A DNA stretch of 64,000 nucleotides from Synechococcus sp. M44_DOE_062 (lineage in GTDB: Bacteria > Cyanobacteriota > Cyanobacteriia > Thermostichales > Thermostichaceae), in assembly GCA_015295985.1 (NCBI GenBank), contig DVDX01000060.1, forward strand, positions 1 to 64,000, in the 5' to 3' direction. Numbering within the stretch: the first letter of the stretch is position 1; the number at the start of each line of letters is the position of its first letter. Positions 31,247 to 40,946 of the stretch are shown in pieces. Position numbers and translations under genes: made by a program. The notes below the pieces were generated by a model. It worked only from the letters and a program-made list of their open reading frames with translations. It did no database searches and was not told where the DNA came from.

Positions 31247-32014
31247 TTAGTTTTTTGCCTTATGGGATCCGAGATAGACCTCAATAACTCTCGGGTCGTT
31301 TTTCACATCCTCAAAGGTACCTTCGCACAGCACCGATCCCTGGTGCAAAACAGTAACCTTGCGGGCAATTTGCCGGACAAATACCATATCATGTTCAATC
31401 ACCAAAATGGTGTGGCTTTGGGCTAAGGATTGAATCAACTCTCCTGTAGCTTCTGTTTCTTTGTCCGTCATCCCGGCTACGCATTCATCCAGCAGTAGCA
31501 AATCTGGATCTTGAGCAATCACCATGCCAATCTCCAACCATTGCTTTTCTCCGTGGGAAAGCAGCCCTGCTGGAACCCGATCCTTATGGCTGAGGCCAAT
31601 GGTTTCCAAAAGAGCATCCGTCTCTTCTCGCAGATGCTTTTTGCCAAATAGGGTGGGAAAAACCCTTTTGTTGGGGTTGAGGGATAGCTCCAAGTTTTCT
31701 CGCACACTCAAGTTTTGATAGACCCGCGGTGTCTGAAACTTGCGCCCAACACCCAAAATGGAGATCTCATGTTCCTTGAGCTTGGTTAGATCCTTTCCTT
31801 TGAACAGCACTCGCCCTCGAGTGGGCTTAACCTTGCCCGTCAGCACATCGAGAAACGTAGTCTTGCCTGCCCCATTGGGGCCGATGACCACCCGCAGCTC
31901 CCCTTCCTCCAGAGAGAAGTTCAGCCTGTCCAAAGCCTTGAAGCCATCAAAGCTGACGGTGAGATCCTGAGTTTGTAAAATTTGTCGGGTAGCGGTGGGA
32001 GCTGCAGTGAGCAT
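31247..32014 (-). CDS. urtD: urea ABC transporter ATP-binding protein UrtD
   Basis: First ATPase (LivG-like) of the urea importer. Walker A GPNGAGKTT, signature-like LLSHGEKQWLEIG (characteristic of UrtD), Walker B LLLLDECVAGM and H-loop VIEHDM. 255 aa from MLTAAPTATR; the track uses a TTG ten codons earlier. Located between urtC and urtE. Confidence 0.92.
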   Translation of the reverse strand: MLTAAPTATRQILQTQDLTVSFDGFKALDRLNFSLEEGELRVVIGPNGAGKTTFLDVLTGKVKPTRGRVLFKGKDLTKLKEHEISILGVGRKFQTPRVYQNLSVRENLELSLNPNKRVFPTLFGKKHLREETDALLETIGLSHKDRVPAGLLSHGEKQWLEIGMVIAQDPDLLLLDECVAGMTDKETEATGELIQSLAQSHTILVIEHDMVFVRQIARKVTVLHQGSVLCEGTFEDVKNDPRVIEVYLGSHKAKN

Positions 32015-32180
32015 AGGGATCACATCCAAGAACGGAAAGGCCAAAGGTCAAACCGGATTCTCAACCCATCAAATAAACCCATCAAATAGGGGAGGAAACT
32101 TGGCATCGCTGGCTCACCCATGAGATCTGGAATCCTCTTATATCTTGCACATAACTGACATCCTCAAGAGAAAGCCAGAT

Positions 32181-33326
32181 TTAGGCCGGAGAAGTATTTG
32201 CTAAACGCCTGCGCCAAAGCTGAACGGTGACCCAAAGTTGCCTGCCTTGGGTGCGCACCCAGCCCACCAGTCCATCCGGCAACACCAGCACCACCAGCAG
32301 GAACAATCCCCCTTGGAAAAACAGCCAAATCTCCGGAAAATTTTCGCTCAGCAAGCTCTTGGCAAAGTTGACCAACAGAGCCCCCAGCACTGCCCCCACC
32401 AAACTGGCCCGACCTCCCACTGCTACCCAGATCACCATTTCAATGGAAAAGGGAACGGCCATCGCGTTGGGAGAGATGATCCCGGTTTGCAAGGTAAACA
32501 GCGCTCCGGCAATGCCTGCCAGGGCAGCAGACACAGCAAACACCAGCACTTTAAAGCCGGTGGGATCGTAGCCGGAAAAACGAACCCGTGGCTCGTCATC
32601 TCGAATGGCTACCAGGATCCGACCAAACAAGCCGCTGGTGAGCCAACGACAGAGAAGGTAAGCCAAAACCACCGCCACGACTGTAGTGACATAGACAGCA
32701 AAGCGCATCTCGGACGAGTTGACATCTAAGCCAAACAAGGTCTGGAAGTTGGTTAGGCCATTGGTACCGTTAATTAAGCGCTGTTGGCCATTGAAGAAGT
32801 TAAAGAAAATAATCGTGGTGGCCTGAGTTAAAATGGAGAAATAAACCCCCCGGATGCGATTTCTCACCACCAAATACCCCAGGGCTGCCGCCACCAAAGC
32901 CGGGATCAAGACCACGGCAACAGCCGTGAAGGGAAACGAATAAAAGGGGTACCAAAACCAGGGCAATTCCGTTACCCCATAGAGGCTGAAAAACTCCGGT
33001 ATCTGACCTTCCGGCAATTGCAGCTTCAGGTGCATTCCCAGAGCGTAGCCACCCAAAGCAAAGAACACCCCATGCCCCAGACTGAGCATGCCAGTATAGC
33101 CCCAGATGAGGTCGATCCCCAAAGCCACAATGCTGAGGGCCAGAAATCGTCCCAGTAGGTTAAGCCGAAAACCGGACAACACAGTTGGGGCCACAAAGAT
33201 CAAGGCCAGCACCAAAAGGACAAGGATCCCGGCCTCCCATAGGAGCTTGCGAGAAGGACTGGGATCCCGCTCGGCAGCGGGAACAGCCACTTCATGGTCA
33301 GCACGGGGGGGATGAACCAGTTTCAT
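32181..33326 (-). CDS. urtC: urea ABC transporter permease UrtC
   Basis: LivM-type inner-membrane permease, 381 aa, about 10 helices after a polar N terminus of 30 residues. LSIVALGIDLIWGYTGMLSLGHGVFFALGGYALG and the EAA-like region near ILVAIRDDEPRVRFSGYDPTGFK are family features. Its ATG overlaps the stop of the DUF29 gene by 4 bp (ATGA), so the two are translationally coupled. Confidence 0.9.
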   Translation of the reverse strand: MKLVHPPRADHEVAVPAAERDPSPSRKLLWEAGILVLLVLALIFVAPTVLSGFRLNLLGRFLALSIVALGIDLIWGYTGMLSLGHGVFFALGGYALGMHLKLQLPEGQIPEFFSLYGVTELPWFWYPFYSFPFTAVAVVLIPALVAAALGYLVVRNRIRGVYFSILTQATTIIFFNFFNGQQRLINGTNGLTNFQTLFGLDVNSSEMRFAVYVTTVVAVVLAYLLCRWLTSGLFGRILVAIRDDEPRVRFSGYDPTGFKVLVFAVSAALAGIAGALFTLQTGIISPNAMAVPFSIEMVIWVAVGGRASLVGAVLGALLVNFAKSLLSENFPEIWLFFQGGLFLLVVLVLPDGLVGWVRTQGRQLWVTVQLWRRRLANTSPA

Positions 33327-33814
33327 GGGCTTTGTGAGGGAGTAGAAGATGAGGGATCTAACCAGAAAGATTCGCTCAAGAGAGCCGATAGCGTCAGTTC
33401 CACAGGCAACTGTCCAGGGATCCGGAAGTCAGGGTATTCCAACTGAACCGTCTCCGCCGCCTCTTGCAACAGTTCTGGCAGGTTTTCCAACAGCACTTGG
33501 CTCAAACTGGGGGAGTCTCGCAGGTTACGCTGGAGCTGCCGCCGTTGCTCGCGAACGATCAATTCCCATCCTCGATAGTTCTCGGGCTGGGGTAGATAGC
33601 ATCGCTTGAGCAGGTGCTGCAGCAGAATCTCGGCTCGGTTGAGGATCTCTCGTTTTTCGGAGCGGCCCAAGCTCTCTACCTCGTCAATGAGATGGTTCAG
33701 ATCCAGATGGTCAAAGTCTCGCTTCTTGAGACGCTCTGCCGTATCCAGGATCCAGAGGTAGAAATCCCGATCGTAAAGGCTGGCGGTGGGGTCTGACTCC
33801 AGGGCTTGAGACAT
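33323..33814 (-). CDS. DUF29 family protein inserted in the urt operon
   Basis: Soluble protein of 163 aa starting MSQALESDPTASLYDRDFYLWILDTA, with HLDLNHLIDEVESLGRSEKREI and LLKRCYLPQ.ENYRGWELIVREQRRQL, the DUF29 pattern common in cyanobacteria. Function is unknown. It lies between urtB (29 bp after the urtB stop) and urtC (4-bp overlap), all on the minus strand, a position not part of the standard urtABCDE order. The track adds seven upstream codons. Confidence 0.8.
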   Translation of the reverse strand: MSQALESDPTASLYDRDFYLWILDTAERLKKRDFDHLDLNHLIDEVESLGRSEKREILNRAEILLQHLLKRCYLPQPENYRGWELIVREQRRQLQRNLRDSPSLSQVLLENLPELLQEAAETVQLEYPDFRIPGQLPVELTLSALLSESFWLDPSSSTPSQSP

Positions 33815-33843
33815 GGGATCCCTCAGCAAACGCAACAGCTTCC

Positions 33844-35001
33844 TTAGGCATCCACCGTACGACCTTTTTCGGGGAAAAGGCCACGAGGGCGCACCTGCAA
33901 AAAGGCCACGATCAAAGCAAAGACCATCACCTTAGCCATGCTGGTGGTGGCAAAAAAGTTGAGGGTATCGGTCAAGATGGGCACGTTGGGAAAGATCAAA
34001 GCCAGCGTCCCTGAGCCGATGACAAAGTTGGCAATCCCGATCCCAAGCGCCGCTACAATGCTGCCCAAGAGCTTGCCCACCCCTCCCACGACAACCACCA
34101 TAAAGGTATCCACGATGTAGTTTTGGCCGGTATTGGGCCCCACGGATCCCAGCAGGCTGACCGCCACGCCAGCCACTCCCGCCAGACCTGAGCCAATAGC
34201 AAAGGTGAGGGCATCCACCTTTTGCGTAGGGATCCCTACACAAGCGCTCATGGCCCGGTTTTGGGTAACTGCCCGGATACGCAGACCCCAGCGGGTGCGT
34301 TGCAAGAAGAAGTACAGCCCCAGGATGCAGAGGATGGTGAGGGCGATAATAAACAGGCGGGTATTGGGCAAAAACAGGTTGCCCACCGGGATCCCACCCC
34401 CCAGCCACCGGGGAGCCGTCACGTCTTTGTTCTGGGCGCCGAACCAAGGCTGAGTGACGGCCAAAGCATAGGTTTGCGCCAGCACCCGCCCCCCCACCGC
34501 TGCAATGGCCGTAGAAAGCAGCAACAGCAGCGTTAGCACCCAACCCTTGAGACGCGGCCAATCTGCCCGCCTGGACAAAAGCCACCAGCCGCCGAAAAAG
34601 AGCACTGCGAAGGCCCCCAAGCGCAAAGCCAGCACCCAATTGACGCTGCGCACAAACTGCTGCAGGATCAGGCTCACGCCCCAGGTGGCCAGAAGGGTTT
34701 CCAGGGGCCGGCCATACAAAAAGCGGATCACCCCCCGCTCTAAGGCCAGCCCCACCAGAGCAGTGACAGCAAAGGCTGCCACCAAAGCCGGGAAGATATA
34801 CAGATCCCGCCAGGGATCCCCCAGGGGCCGGAAAGCATTTTGCACCACAAAGGTGGTGTAGGCCCCCAGCATCATCAGCTCCCCGTGGGCCATGTTGATG
34901 ACGCCCATAAGGCCAAAAACAATGGCCAAGCCCAAAGCGGCTATCAGCAAGACGGTGCCGATACTGATGCCGTTAAACAAGCTATCCAGGAGCAAGGTCA
35001 T
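33844..35001 (-). CDS. urtB: urea ABC transporter permease UrtB
   Basis: LivH-type inner-membrane permease, 385 aa from MTLLLDSLFNGISIGTVLLIAALGLAIVFGLMGVINMAHGE. About 9-10 helices; IRAVTQNRAMSACVGIPTQKVDALTFAIGSGLAG is the conserved cytoplasmic loop. The 51 extra codons in the track start ([11 protein letters not shown]) overlap the urtA end and are rejected. Confidence 0.92.
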   Translation of the reverse strand: MTLLLDSLFNGISIGTVLLIAALGLAIVFGLMGVINMAHGELMMLGAYTTFVVQNAFRPLGDPWRDLYIFPALVAAFAVTALVGLALERGVIRFLYGRPLETLLATWGVSLILQQFVRSVNWVLALRLGAFAVLFFGGWWLLSRRADWPRLKGWVLTLLLLLSTAIAAVGGRVLAQTYALAVTQPWFGAQNKDVTAPRWLGGGIPVGNLFLPNTRLFIIALTILCILGLYFFLQRTRWGLRIRAVTQNRAMSACVGIPTQKVDALTFAIGSGLAGVAGVAVSLLGSVGPNTGQNYIVDTFMVVVVGGVGKLLGSIVAALGIGIANFVIGSGTLALIFPNVPILTDTLNFFATTSMAKVMVFALIVAFLQVRPRGLFPEKGRTVDA

Positions 35002-35111
35002 GGGCAGGGGATCCTCCTTCCAACTTGACTGGGGAAGCTTCTTAAGCAGCAGAGCGGGATCCCCAACCCCATGCAAACGGCAAGGAATCCCGCCCACAGC
35101 CACCAGCAGGA

Positions 35112-36386
35112 CTAGCTGACTTTGTAGCGACCGCCCTTGGCCGGATCTGACCAATCACAGGCAAAGCCCTTGGTTTCCGCCACAAACTGGTTCCAGGGCT
35201 GCGGCTCCACGGCATCCGTAGAGAAAATGACATCAAACAAACCATCAGAGCGCACCTGGCCGATCCGCACATATTTGGTCAGGTGGTGGTTGGTGTTCAT
35301 GGTTACCAAGCCTTCAGGGGCATCGAAGGTCTGGCCGTAGGCTGCCTTCCGCACAGCGTCGATCTCCACCGTTCCCGCTTTTTCTGCCGCCTGCTTCCAG
35401 ATGTAAACCATGATGTAGGCGGCTTCCATCGGGTCGTTGGTGACGCGGTTTTGGCCGTATTCTGCCTTGAAAGCCTCCACAAACTTCTTGTTGGCAGGCG
35501 TATCCACCGTCATAAAGTAGTTCCAGGCGGCAAAGTGCCCTTCCAAAAATTCCGGGCCAATCGCCTGCACTTCTTCTTCGGCAATGCTGACGGACATGGA
35601 AGGATAGCGATCCGGCCCCAGCCCTGCCCCTTTCAGTTGTTTGAAAAAGGCCACGTTGCTGTCGCCATTCAAGCTGTTGTAGATCACACCGCCATTGGGA
35701 AGAGCGGCCCGGATCTTGCTGATGATGGGGGTAACTTCTGTATTGCCCAAAGGCAGATAGTCTTCACCCACCACCTTACCCCCCAGGGCTTCCAACTGGG
35801 CCTTGATGATGGTGTTGGCCGTGCGGGGGAACACGTAATCGGATCCCACCAGGAAAAACTCTTTGCCTTTGTTCTTGAGCAGCCATTCCACCGATGGCTC
35901 TATCTGCTGGTTGGGAGCAGCGCCGGTGTAGAAGATGTTTTTGGAGCACTCTTGTCCTTCGTACTGCACGGGATACCAGAGCAGGTGCTGCTTGGATTCA
36001 AACACCGGCAACACGGCTTTGCGGCTAGCGGAAGTCCAGCAGCCGAAGACCGTTGCCACCTTGTCCACATCGATCAATTTGGTGGCTTTCTCGGCAAAGG
36101 TTGGCCAATCGGAAGCGCCATCCTCGATAATGGGCTCAATCTGCTTGCCCAAAACCCCACCGGCGGCATTGATCTCTTTGATAGCCAGCTTTTCGGCATC
36201 CACCACGCTGGTTTCCGAAATGGCCATGGTGCCGCTGAGGGAGTGCAAAATGCCAACGCGAATGGTCTCTCCCTGGGCGTAGGCAGGCACAGACCGCTTC
36301 ACCCAGATCTGTGGCCCCAAGGCAGCTCCGGCTCCGGCCAGAGCACCCATTTTCAGCACTTGACGACGATTAAAAGATAGAGCCAT
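35112..36386 (-). CDS. urtA: urea ABC transporter substrate-binding protein UrtA
   Basis: Periplasmic urea receptor, 424 aa. A twin-arginine-like signal ([19 protein letters not shown]) precedes the mature domain beginning [20 protein letters not shown], the type 1 periplasmic-binding fold of Leu/Ile/Val-like receptors; [15 protein letters not shown] and [12 protein letters not shown] are UrtA-specific. The ATG has GGAG seven bases upstream. First gene of the operon; an NtcA box lies 258 bp upstream. Confidence 0.93.
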   Translation of the reverse strand: MALSFNRRQVLKMGALAGAGAALGPQIWVKRSVPAYAQGETIRVGILHSLSGTMAISETSVVDAEKLAIKEINAAGGVLGKQIEPIIEDGASDWPTFAEKATKLIDVDKVATVFGCWTSASRKAVLPVFESKQHLLWYPVQYEGQECSKNIFYTGAAPNQQIEPSVEWLLKNKGKEFFLVGSDYVFPRTANTIIKAQLEALGGKVVGEDYLPLGNTEVTPIISKIRAALPNGGVIYNSLNGDSNVAFFKQLKGAGLGPDRYPSMSVSIAEEEVQAIGPEFLEGHFAAWNYFMTVDTPANKKFVEAFKAEYGQNRVTNDPMEAAYIMVYIWKQAAEKAGTVEIDAVRKAAYGQTFDAPEGLVTMNTNHHLTKYVRIGQVRSDGLFDVIFSTDAVEPQPWNQFVAETKGFACDWSDPAKGGRYKVS

Positions 36387-36758
36387 CGGTGATCTCCGAA
36401 ACGAAGTGAGTGTAAAGGGTGTTAAGAAGTCCAGTTTTTGCAGCAGCCCGGCCAACGGGGGGAAGCACTTAGCTCATCACCTCGTCCACGTGTTGCATCT
36501 GCCCAACTGCGCTTGGCTGAGGCTTTCACCGAATGCCTTCCCAAGTCAAGCAAGGGGAAAGGCTAATCCTGCAGTCGAGAAAGCGTTGTGCATCCCTGTT
36601 GCCTTAACGTGTTCCATCAAACCCATTTGGCTCGGAGAGAATTGTATCGTGGGATACCTTTTCCGGAATCCGAGCCCTTTCCCCCCAGGCTGTAGGCAGA
36701 GGCAGGGATCCCTTGCTCCCGGCATAATAGGGGTTCTGGGGTGGAGAATTAACAGCCT
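36387..36758. other. 372-bp divergent intergenic region between urtA and the S9 peptidase
   Basis: Contains the NtcA box at 36644-36657. The urtA leader would be over 200 nt if that promoter is used. No other gene or repeat was seen. Confidence 0.5.
36644..36657 (-). promoter_or_regulatory. NtcA binding site upstream of urtA
   Basis: GTA-TCGTGGGA-TAC on the plus strand, a perfect GTAN8TAC NtcA box. Reading toward urtA, a TTTGAT hexamer follows 22 bases after the box as a possible -10, the spacing of NtcA-activated promoters. NtcA activation of urt genes under nitrogen limitation is established in other cyanobacteria. Confidence 0.65.
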
Positions 36759-38687
36759 ATGGTGCAACAGGCCGGCTATGGATCTTGGCGATCCCCGGTT
36801 ACCGCTGACCTGGTGGTGACGGGATCCCTGCGCTTGGGACAGATGGTTTGGGATGGGGGGGATCTCTACTGGACGGAGGGCCGCCCACAAGAGAAGGGGC
36901 GAAACGTGCTGATGCGGCGCTCTGCCGACGGGATCCCGGTGGAACTCACGCCAGCACCCTTCAATGTGCGAACGCGGGTGCATGAGTATGGAGGCGGAGC
37001 CTACTGGGTGGCAGAGGGGGCGGTGTATTTTTGCCACTTTGCCGATCAACGGCTCTACTGGCTGCTGCCGGGTTCGGATCCCCAGCCCCTGACAGAAGCA
37101 GGCCCCTATCGCTACGCCGACGGAGTGGTGGATCGGGCACGTGGACGCATCCTCTGTGTGCGGGAGGATCACAGCCGCCAGGGAGAGCCGGAAAACAGCC
37201 TTGTCTCAATTGACTTGGAAAGCGGATCCCAGCAGATTTTGGCCTCTGGGCACGATTTCTACGCCAGCCCGCACCTCAGCCCAGACGGTCAGACCCTGGT
37301 ATGGCTGACCTGGGATCACCCCCAGATGCCCTGGGATGGGACGGAACTGTGGCGAGCAGAGGTGGCAGCAGATGGCACTCTAGGAGAGCCGCAAAAAATA
37401 GCCGGTGGCCCCGCAGAGTCGATCTTTCAACCTCAGTGGTCACCAGAGGGGGATCTCTACTTTGTTTCAGATCGCAGCGGCTGGTGGAACCTCTATCGCT
37501 GGGATCCCCAGGGCCCAGTTCCCCTCTGTCCTATGGAAGCGGAGTTTGGAGAGCCCCAGTGGGTGTTCGGCCTGAGCACCTATGGCTTTACCGGGGATGG
37601 GCGCATTCTGGCCTGCTACCGGCAAGGGGGTCTGTGCCATTTGGCTTACCTGGATCCCCATTGCGGCCAATTGCAAAGGATCCCTTTGCCCTACACCGAG
37701 ATCCACAGCCTACGGGTCAGTGGGGAAAAAGCCGCTTTCCTGGCCGGATCCCCGACGGAAGCCATGGCCTTGGTCTGTTTGGATTTGTCTGTTGGACAGG
37801 TGGAAGTGGTGGCCCGTTCCAGCAGCGTGACGGTGGATCCTGACTATCTGTCGCTCCCAGAGCCTGTTGCTTTTCCCACCGGCGGCGGTAAGGAAGTGGC
37901 CTACGCCTTCTTCTATCCCCCCAAGAACCGCGACTTTGTTGCCCCTGCTGGCGAAAAGCCACCCCTGTTGGTGAAAAGCCACGGCGGGCCTACCGGGGCA
38001 ACGGCAGCCGTGCTCAACCTAGGGATCCAATACTGGACCAGTCGGGGGATTGCGGTTTTGGATGTGAACTATCGCGGCAGCAGCGGCTACGGACGCGCCT
38101 ATCGGGATGCCCTCAAAGGCCGGTGGGGCCTGGTGGATGTGGAAGACTGCATTGCCGGAGCCGAATTTTTGGCAGAACAGGGCAAGGTGGACGGGGAACG
38201 GCTGCTCATTCAGGGTGGCAGCGCTGGGGGCTATACCACGTTGGCGGCCTTGACCTTCCACAGAGTCTTCCGGGCGGGTGCCAGCTACTACGGGGTGAGC
38301 GATCTAGAAGCCCTGGCCCAGGAAACCCACAAGTTCGAGTCGCACTACTTGGATAGCCTCATTGGCCCCTACCCAGAGCGGCAGGATCTCTACCGGGAGC
38401 GCTCCCCCATTCATCACCTGGAGGGCCTCAATTGCCCGGTTATCTTCTTTCAAGGCTTGGAAGACGCCATTGTGCCCCCCAATCAGGCAGAGAGGATGGT
38501 GGCAGCGCTGCGGGCCAAAGGGATCCCGGTGGCCTATGTGCCCTTCGAGGGAGAGCAACACGGCTTTCGCCAGGCAGCCAACATCAAAAGGGCCTTGGAG
38601 GCAGAGCTTTACTTTTATGCCCAGGTGCTGGGGTTTCCGCTGGCAGAACCTCTTGAGCCCGTTCGGATCGAGAACTTGGACACCTGA
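36759..38687 (+). CDS. S9 family prolyl oligopeptidase-like peptidase
   Basis: Protein of 642 aa. An N-terminal beta-propeller (repeated W..DG..L / [23 protein letters not shown] and [24 protein letters not shown]) is followed by an alpha/beta-hydrolase domain from about 400. Catalytic triad: Ser in [15 protein letters not shown], Asp in [11 protein letters not shown], His in EGEQHGFR. Probably a cytosolic acyl-aminoacyl or dipeptidyl peptidase. No signal peptide is seen. Confidence 0.88.
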   Translation: MVQQAGYGSWRSPVTADLVVTGSLRLGQMVWDGGDLYWTEGRPQEKGRNVLMRRSADGIPVELTPAPFNVRTRVHEYGGGAYWVAEGAVYFCHFADQRLYWLLPGSDPQPLTEAGPYRYADGVVDRARGRILCVREDHSRQGEPENSLVSIDLESGSQQILASGHDFYASPHLSPDGQTLVWLTWDHPQMPWDGTELWRAEVAADGTLGEPQKIAGGPAESIFQPQWSPEGDLYFVSDRSGWWNLYRWDPQGPVPLCPMEAEFGEPQWVFGLSTYGFTGDGRILACYRQGGLCHLAYLDPHCGQLQRIPLPYTEIHSLRVSGEKAAFLAGSPTEAMALVCLDLSVGQVEVVARSSSVTVDPDYLSLPEPVAFPTGGGKEVAYAFFYPPKNRDFVAPAGEKPPLLVKSHGGPTGATAAVLNLGIQYWTSRGIAVLDVNYRGSSGYGRAYRDALKGRWGLVDVEDCIAGAEFLAEQGKVDGERLLIQGGSAGGYTTLAALTFHRVFRAGASYYGVSDLEALAQETHKFESHYLDSLIGPYPERQDLYRERSPIHHLEGLNCPVIFFQGLEDAIVPPNQAERMVAALRAKGIPVAYVPFEGEQHGFRQAANIKRALEAELYFYAQVLGFPLAEPLEPVRIENLDT

Positions 38688-38748
38688 TGATGACTGCTCA
38701 ATGGGTCGAGTGAAGAGCAAGAAGGGATCCCGTCTCACCCATGACTCA

Positions 38749-38772
38749 ATTGCTCCGCAACACTGTCACGAC
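38749..38772 (-). repeat. double-hairpin repeat copy, TTGC type
   Basis: On the minus strand GTCGTGACAGTG then TTGC-GGA-GCAA. The first stem is weakened to CGT/GTG. Confidence 0.65.
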
Positions 38773-38837
38773 CGAGCAGCCACTCAGCAGCCACTCTATG
38801 ACGGACTTACCAGCCGACCCGGATGGAGTCATCGATG

Positions 38838-38860
38838 TTGCTCCGCAACACTGTCGCAAC
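38838..38860 (-). repeat. double-hairpin repeat copy, TTGC type
   Basis: On the minus strand TTGCGACAGTG then TTGC-GGA-GCAA. A direct repeat of the copy at 38749, in the 193-bp spacer between the S9 peptidase and the Uma2 gene. Confidence 0.65.
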
Positions 38861-38880
38861 TGCTGGTAAGAAAGCTGATC

Positions 38881-39585
38881 ATGAGCGTCAGTAGCCCTTC
38901 CTTCCGTGAACTGCCCATCTTAGAAAGCGGCGATCGTCTCACCCGCGATGAGTTTGAACGGCGCTATCAAGCCATGCCTCAGCTCGAAAAAGCCGAGCTG
39001 ATTGAGGGAATTGTTCACGTGGCATCCCCCCTCAGATATCGCCGACATGGCAGACCACACAGCCACATCATGGCCTGGCTGGGAGTTTATGAAGCAGCAA
39101 CGCCGGGGGTTGAGTCGGCGGGCAATCCAACCGTCCGCCTGGACTTGGACAATGAGCCGCAGCCAGATGCCATATTGCGGATGCACGAATCTTGTGGGGG
39201 ACAGTCTCGCATTAGCGAGGATGACTACATTGAGGGTGCACCGGAGCTGATTGTGGAGATTGCCGCCAGCACAGCTTCCTACGACCTGCATGACAAGCTG
39301 CGGGCCTACCGGCGCAATGGTGTGCGGGAATATCTGGTCTGGCTAAACCAAGAGCAAGTCTTTCGCTGGTATGTCTTCCAGAATGGAGAGTACCTGCTGC
39401 AACAGCCCAATGAGTCGGGCGCTTTGTCCAGTCGAGTATTTCCAGGGTTGTGGTTAGCCGTGGACGCGCTGCTGACGGGCAACATGCAGCAGGTGTTGGG
39501 TGTGCTGCAAAGGGGAATTGAGTCGGAGGAACACCAGGAGTTTGCGGCGCGGTTGGCAACCCGAGGAGCAGAGGCTAGGGCCTAG
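38881..39585 (+). CDS. Uma2 family (DUF820) putative endonuclease
   Basis: Protein of 234 aa from MSVSSPSFRELP. Uma2 motifs: LTRDEFERRYQAMPQLEKAELIEGIVHVASP, PDAILRM, GAPELIVEIAASTASYDLHDKLRAYRRNGVREYLVW, the (P/A)DL...E.....D...K...Y...GV.EYWVVD pattern. The track frame runs 519 bp further upstream as a shadow of the S9 peptidase. No strong ribosome-binding site is seen. Second Uma2 gene of the window; role unknown. Confidence 0.8.
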   Translation: MSVSSPSFRELPILESGDRLTRDEFERRYQAMPQLEKAELIEGIVHVASPLRYRRHGRPHSHIMAWLGVYEAATPGVESAGNPTVRLDLDNEPQPDAILRMHESCGGQSRISEDDYIEGAPELIVEIAASTASYDLHDKLRAYRRNGVREYLVWLNQEQVFRWYVFQNGEYLLQQPNESGALSSRVFPGLWLAVDALLTGNMQQVLGVLQRGIESEEHQEFAARLATRGAEARA

Positions 39586-39628
39586 GCCATGAGTCGGAGG
39601 GACGGGTTTATGCTCGCAAAGGCTCAGG

Positions 39629-40105
39629 TTAATGGCTGTGGGCCAACAGGTTGGGCTCGAAGACATCCATCTCCAACTGAAACGGGATCCCCATGTGGGC
39701 TAGCCAGTCCTGCAGGGGATCATCGGCTAGCGCCAGGATCTGTCCTTGGAGGGAAACGTGGGCCGGGCGGTGCCAATTGCCCAGTTGATGAATCACCTGG
39801 CCCATCTGGATGGGGTTTTCAGGTTGAATCAGGAGCACCGGTTCGGCTTGGGCTTTGACCCGAATGTGTCGCTGCGCATCCGCATAGAGGAGATCCCCAT
39901 CGTGAAGATGGGTGCCCCGAGGCAGCATCAACTGGATCTGGGTGCCCCGGTCGCTCACCAGCCGTTGCCGGGATCGCTGGCGGTCGTGCCAGGTGAGGGA
40001 AACCACTTCCAATTGGCCAGGGATCCCTTCTGGCGGCTCGTCCAGCAGTTGCATCACCGTAATGGCCGCGGGATCCTCTCCGGCAGCATGGGGATCTTCG
40101 CTCAT
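39629..40105 (-). CDS. ureE: urease accessory protein UreE
   Basis: Nickel chaperone for urease maturation, 158 aa. N-terminal domain VSLTWHDRQRSRQRLVSDRGTQIQLMLPRGTHLHDGD and C-terminal metal domain MGQVIHQLGNWHRPAHVSLQGQILALADDPLQDWLAHMGIPFQ match UreE. The usual C-terminal His-rich tail is reduced to HSH. The ATG overlaps the stop of the upstream gene (ATGA). The track adds 46 non-family codons. Other ure genes are outside the window. Confidence 0.88.
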   Translation of the reverse strand: MSEDPHAAGEDPAAITVMQLLDEPPEGIPGQLEVVSLTWHDRQRSRQRLVSDRGTQIQLMLPRGTHLHDGDLLYADAQRHIRVKAQAEPVLLIQPENPIQMGQVIHQLGNWHRPAHVSLQGQILALADDPLQDWLAHMGIPFQLEMDVFEPNLLAHSH

Positions 40106-40449
40106 GGCAGGGACTCCAGATATTGGCTGAGGTCTTCTTGAAGGCGAGAGAACTCCACTTCGGTGGAAAGGCGCAGCCCTTCCGTTTTCACAGTAACCAA
40201 CACCTTGGCTGCGTGGGGGCCAGCCCAGATGTTGGGGTTGCAAAACATCTCCAAAGAGAGGTCGGCAGCAGAATGATGAAACTCAACCGGATCCTGAGGC
40301 TGCTGCCGGGAGCTGCCCGAGGGAATCTTGAGTCGTTCCAAGAGGATTTGCAGGGCCTTGTGCCATTGTTGTGCCGCCTCAAGCGAGAGGGAGAAACTGG
40401 CCGAGCCGGTTGCGAAGTTGAGGGCAAACTGAGGAAAATGGGTAGTCAT
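40102..40449 (-). CDS. hypothetical protein translationally coupled to ureE
   Basis: Protein of 115 aa, soluble, no recognised domain. It has a helix SLEAAQQWHKALQILLERLK and a strand-rich C terminus (HAAKVLVTVKTEGLRLSTEVEF). Its stop overlaps the ureE start by 4 bp on the same strand. It is divergent from the phasin-like gene with a 42-bp spacer. Involvement in urease maturation is only suggested by position. Confidence 0.6.
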   Translation of the reverse strand: MTTHFPQFALNFATGSASFSLSLEAAQQWHKALQILLERLKIPSGSSRQQPQDPVEFHHSAADLSLEMFCNPNIWAGPHAAKVLVTVKTEGLRLSTEVEFSRLQEDLSQYLESLP

Positions 40450-40491
40450 GGAAGCCCGTACCGTTCGCGAAGTGTCCTCTGGAGGGCAGCA

Positions 40492-40818
40492 TTGGACAAC
40501 AACAGTATCTTACGTCAGCTATTGCTGATGGGCGTGGGCACAACCACTCTGCTGGCGGAGCAGTTGAAGAAAGCTGCCGACGACTTGGTGCAGAAGGGGC
40601 AGCTCAACCCAGAAGAGGCATCCAATGTCATCAACAACCTGCTCAACCAGGTAAAAGCCGAGCAGAGCAACTTTGAATCCTATGTTCAGCGGCAGGTGCG
40701 CAACGTCCTACAGGATCTGGGCGTGCCCCGCCAATCGGAAATGGACGAGCTGCGCGGGCGGCTGGATCGGCTGGAGCGGCAGGTGCGCAATTTGGAAAAT
40801 CAGGTTTACCGTCGCTAG
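40492..40818 (+). CDS. phasin-like coiled-coil protein
   Basis: Protein of 108 aa starting at a TTG ([15 protein letters not shown]) with GGAGGG five bases upstream; the track's ATG start 123 codons earlier runs antisense through two genes and is rejected. [28 protein letters not shown] is the motif of phasin-family / polyhydroxyalkanoate granule-associated proteins; the C terminus is a heptad coiled coil ([22 protein letters not shown]). PHA association is inference only. Confidence 0.75.
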   Translation: MDNNSILRQLLLMGVGTTTLLAEQLKKAADDLVQKGQLNPEEASNVINNLLNQVKAEQSNFESYVQRQVRNVLQDLGVPRQSEMDELRGRLDRLERQVRNLENQVYRR

Positions 40819-40946
40819 CCAAGCCTTCCCTTTTTGCCGTTGAGGCTGGCTCATGTGCAGCCAGGCAGGGTTTTGCCGAGCATTCCAGTGCCCTCAAGTT
40901 AATCCCCAGATCAAGTCCACAAGTCCAAGAGTTCATCGCAGTTCCC

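Noticed and set aside
35283-36380. 365-aa plus-strand ORF
   Set aside because: Antisense to urtA with no recognisable motif.
38749-38860. Direct repeats as a CRISPR array
   Set aside because: Only two units, each with the double-hairpin motif found singly all over the window, and the spacing is irregular relative to a CRISPR.
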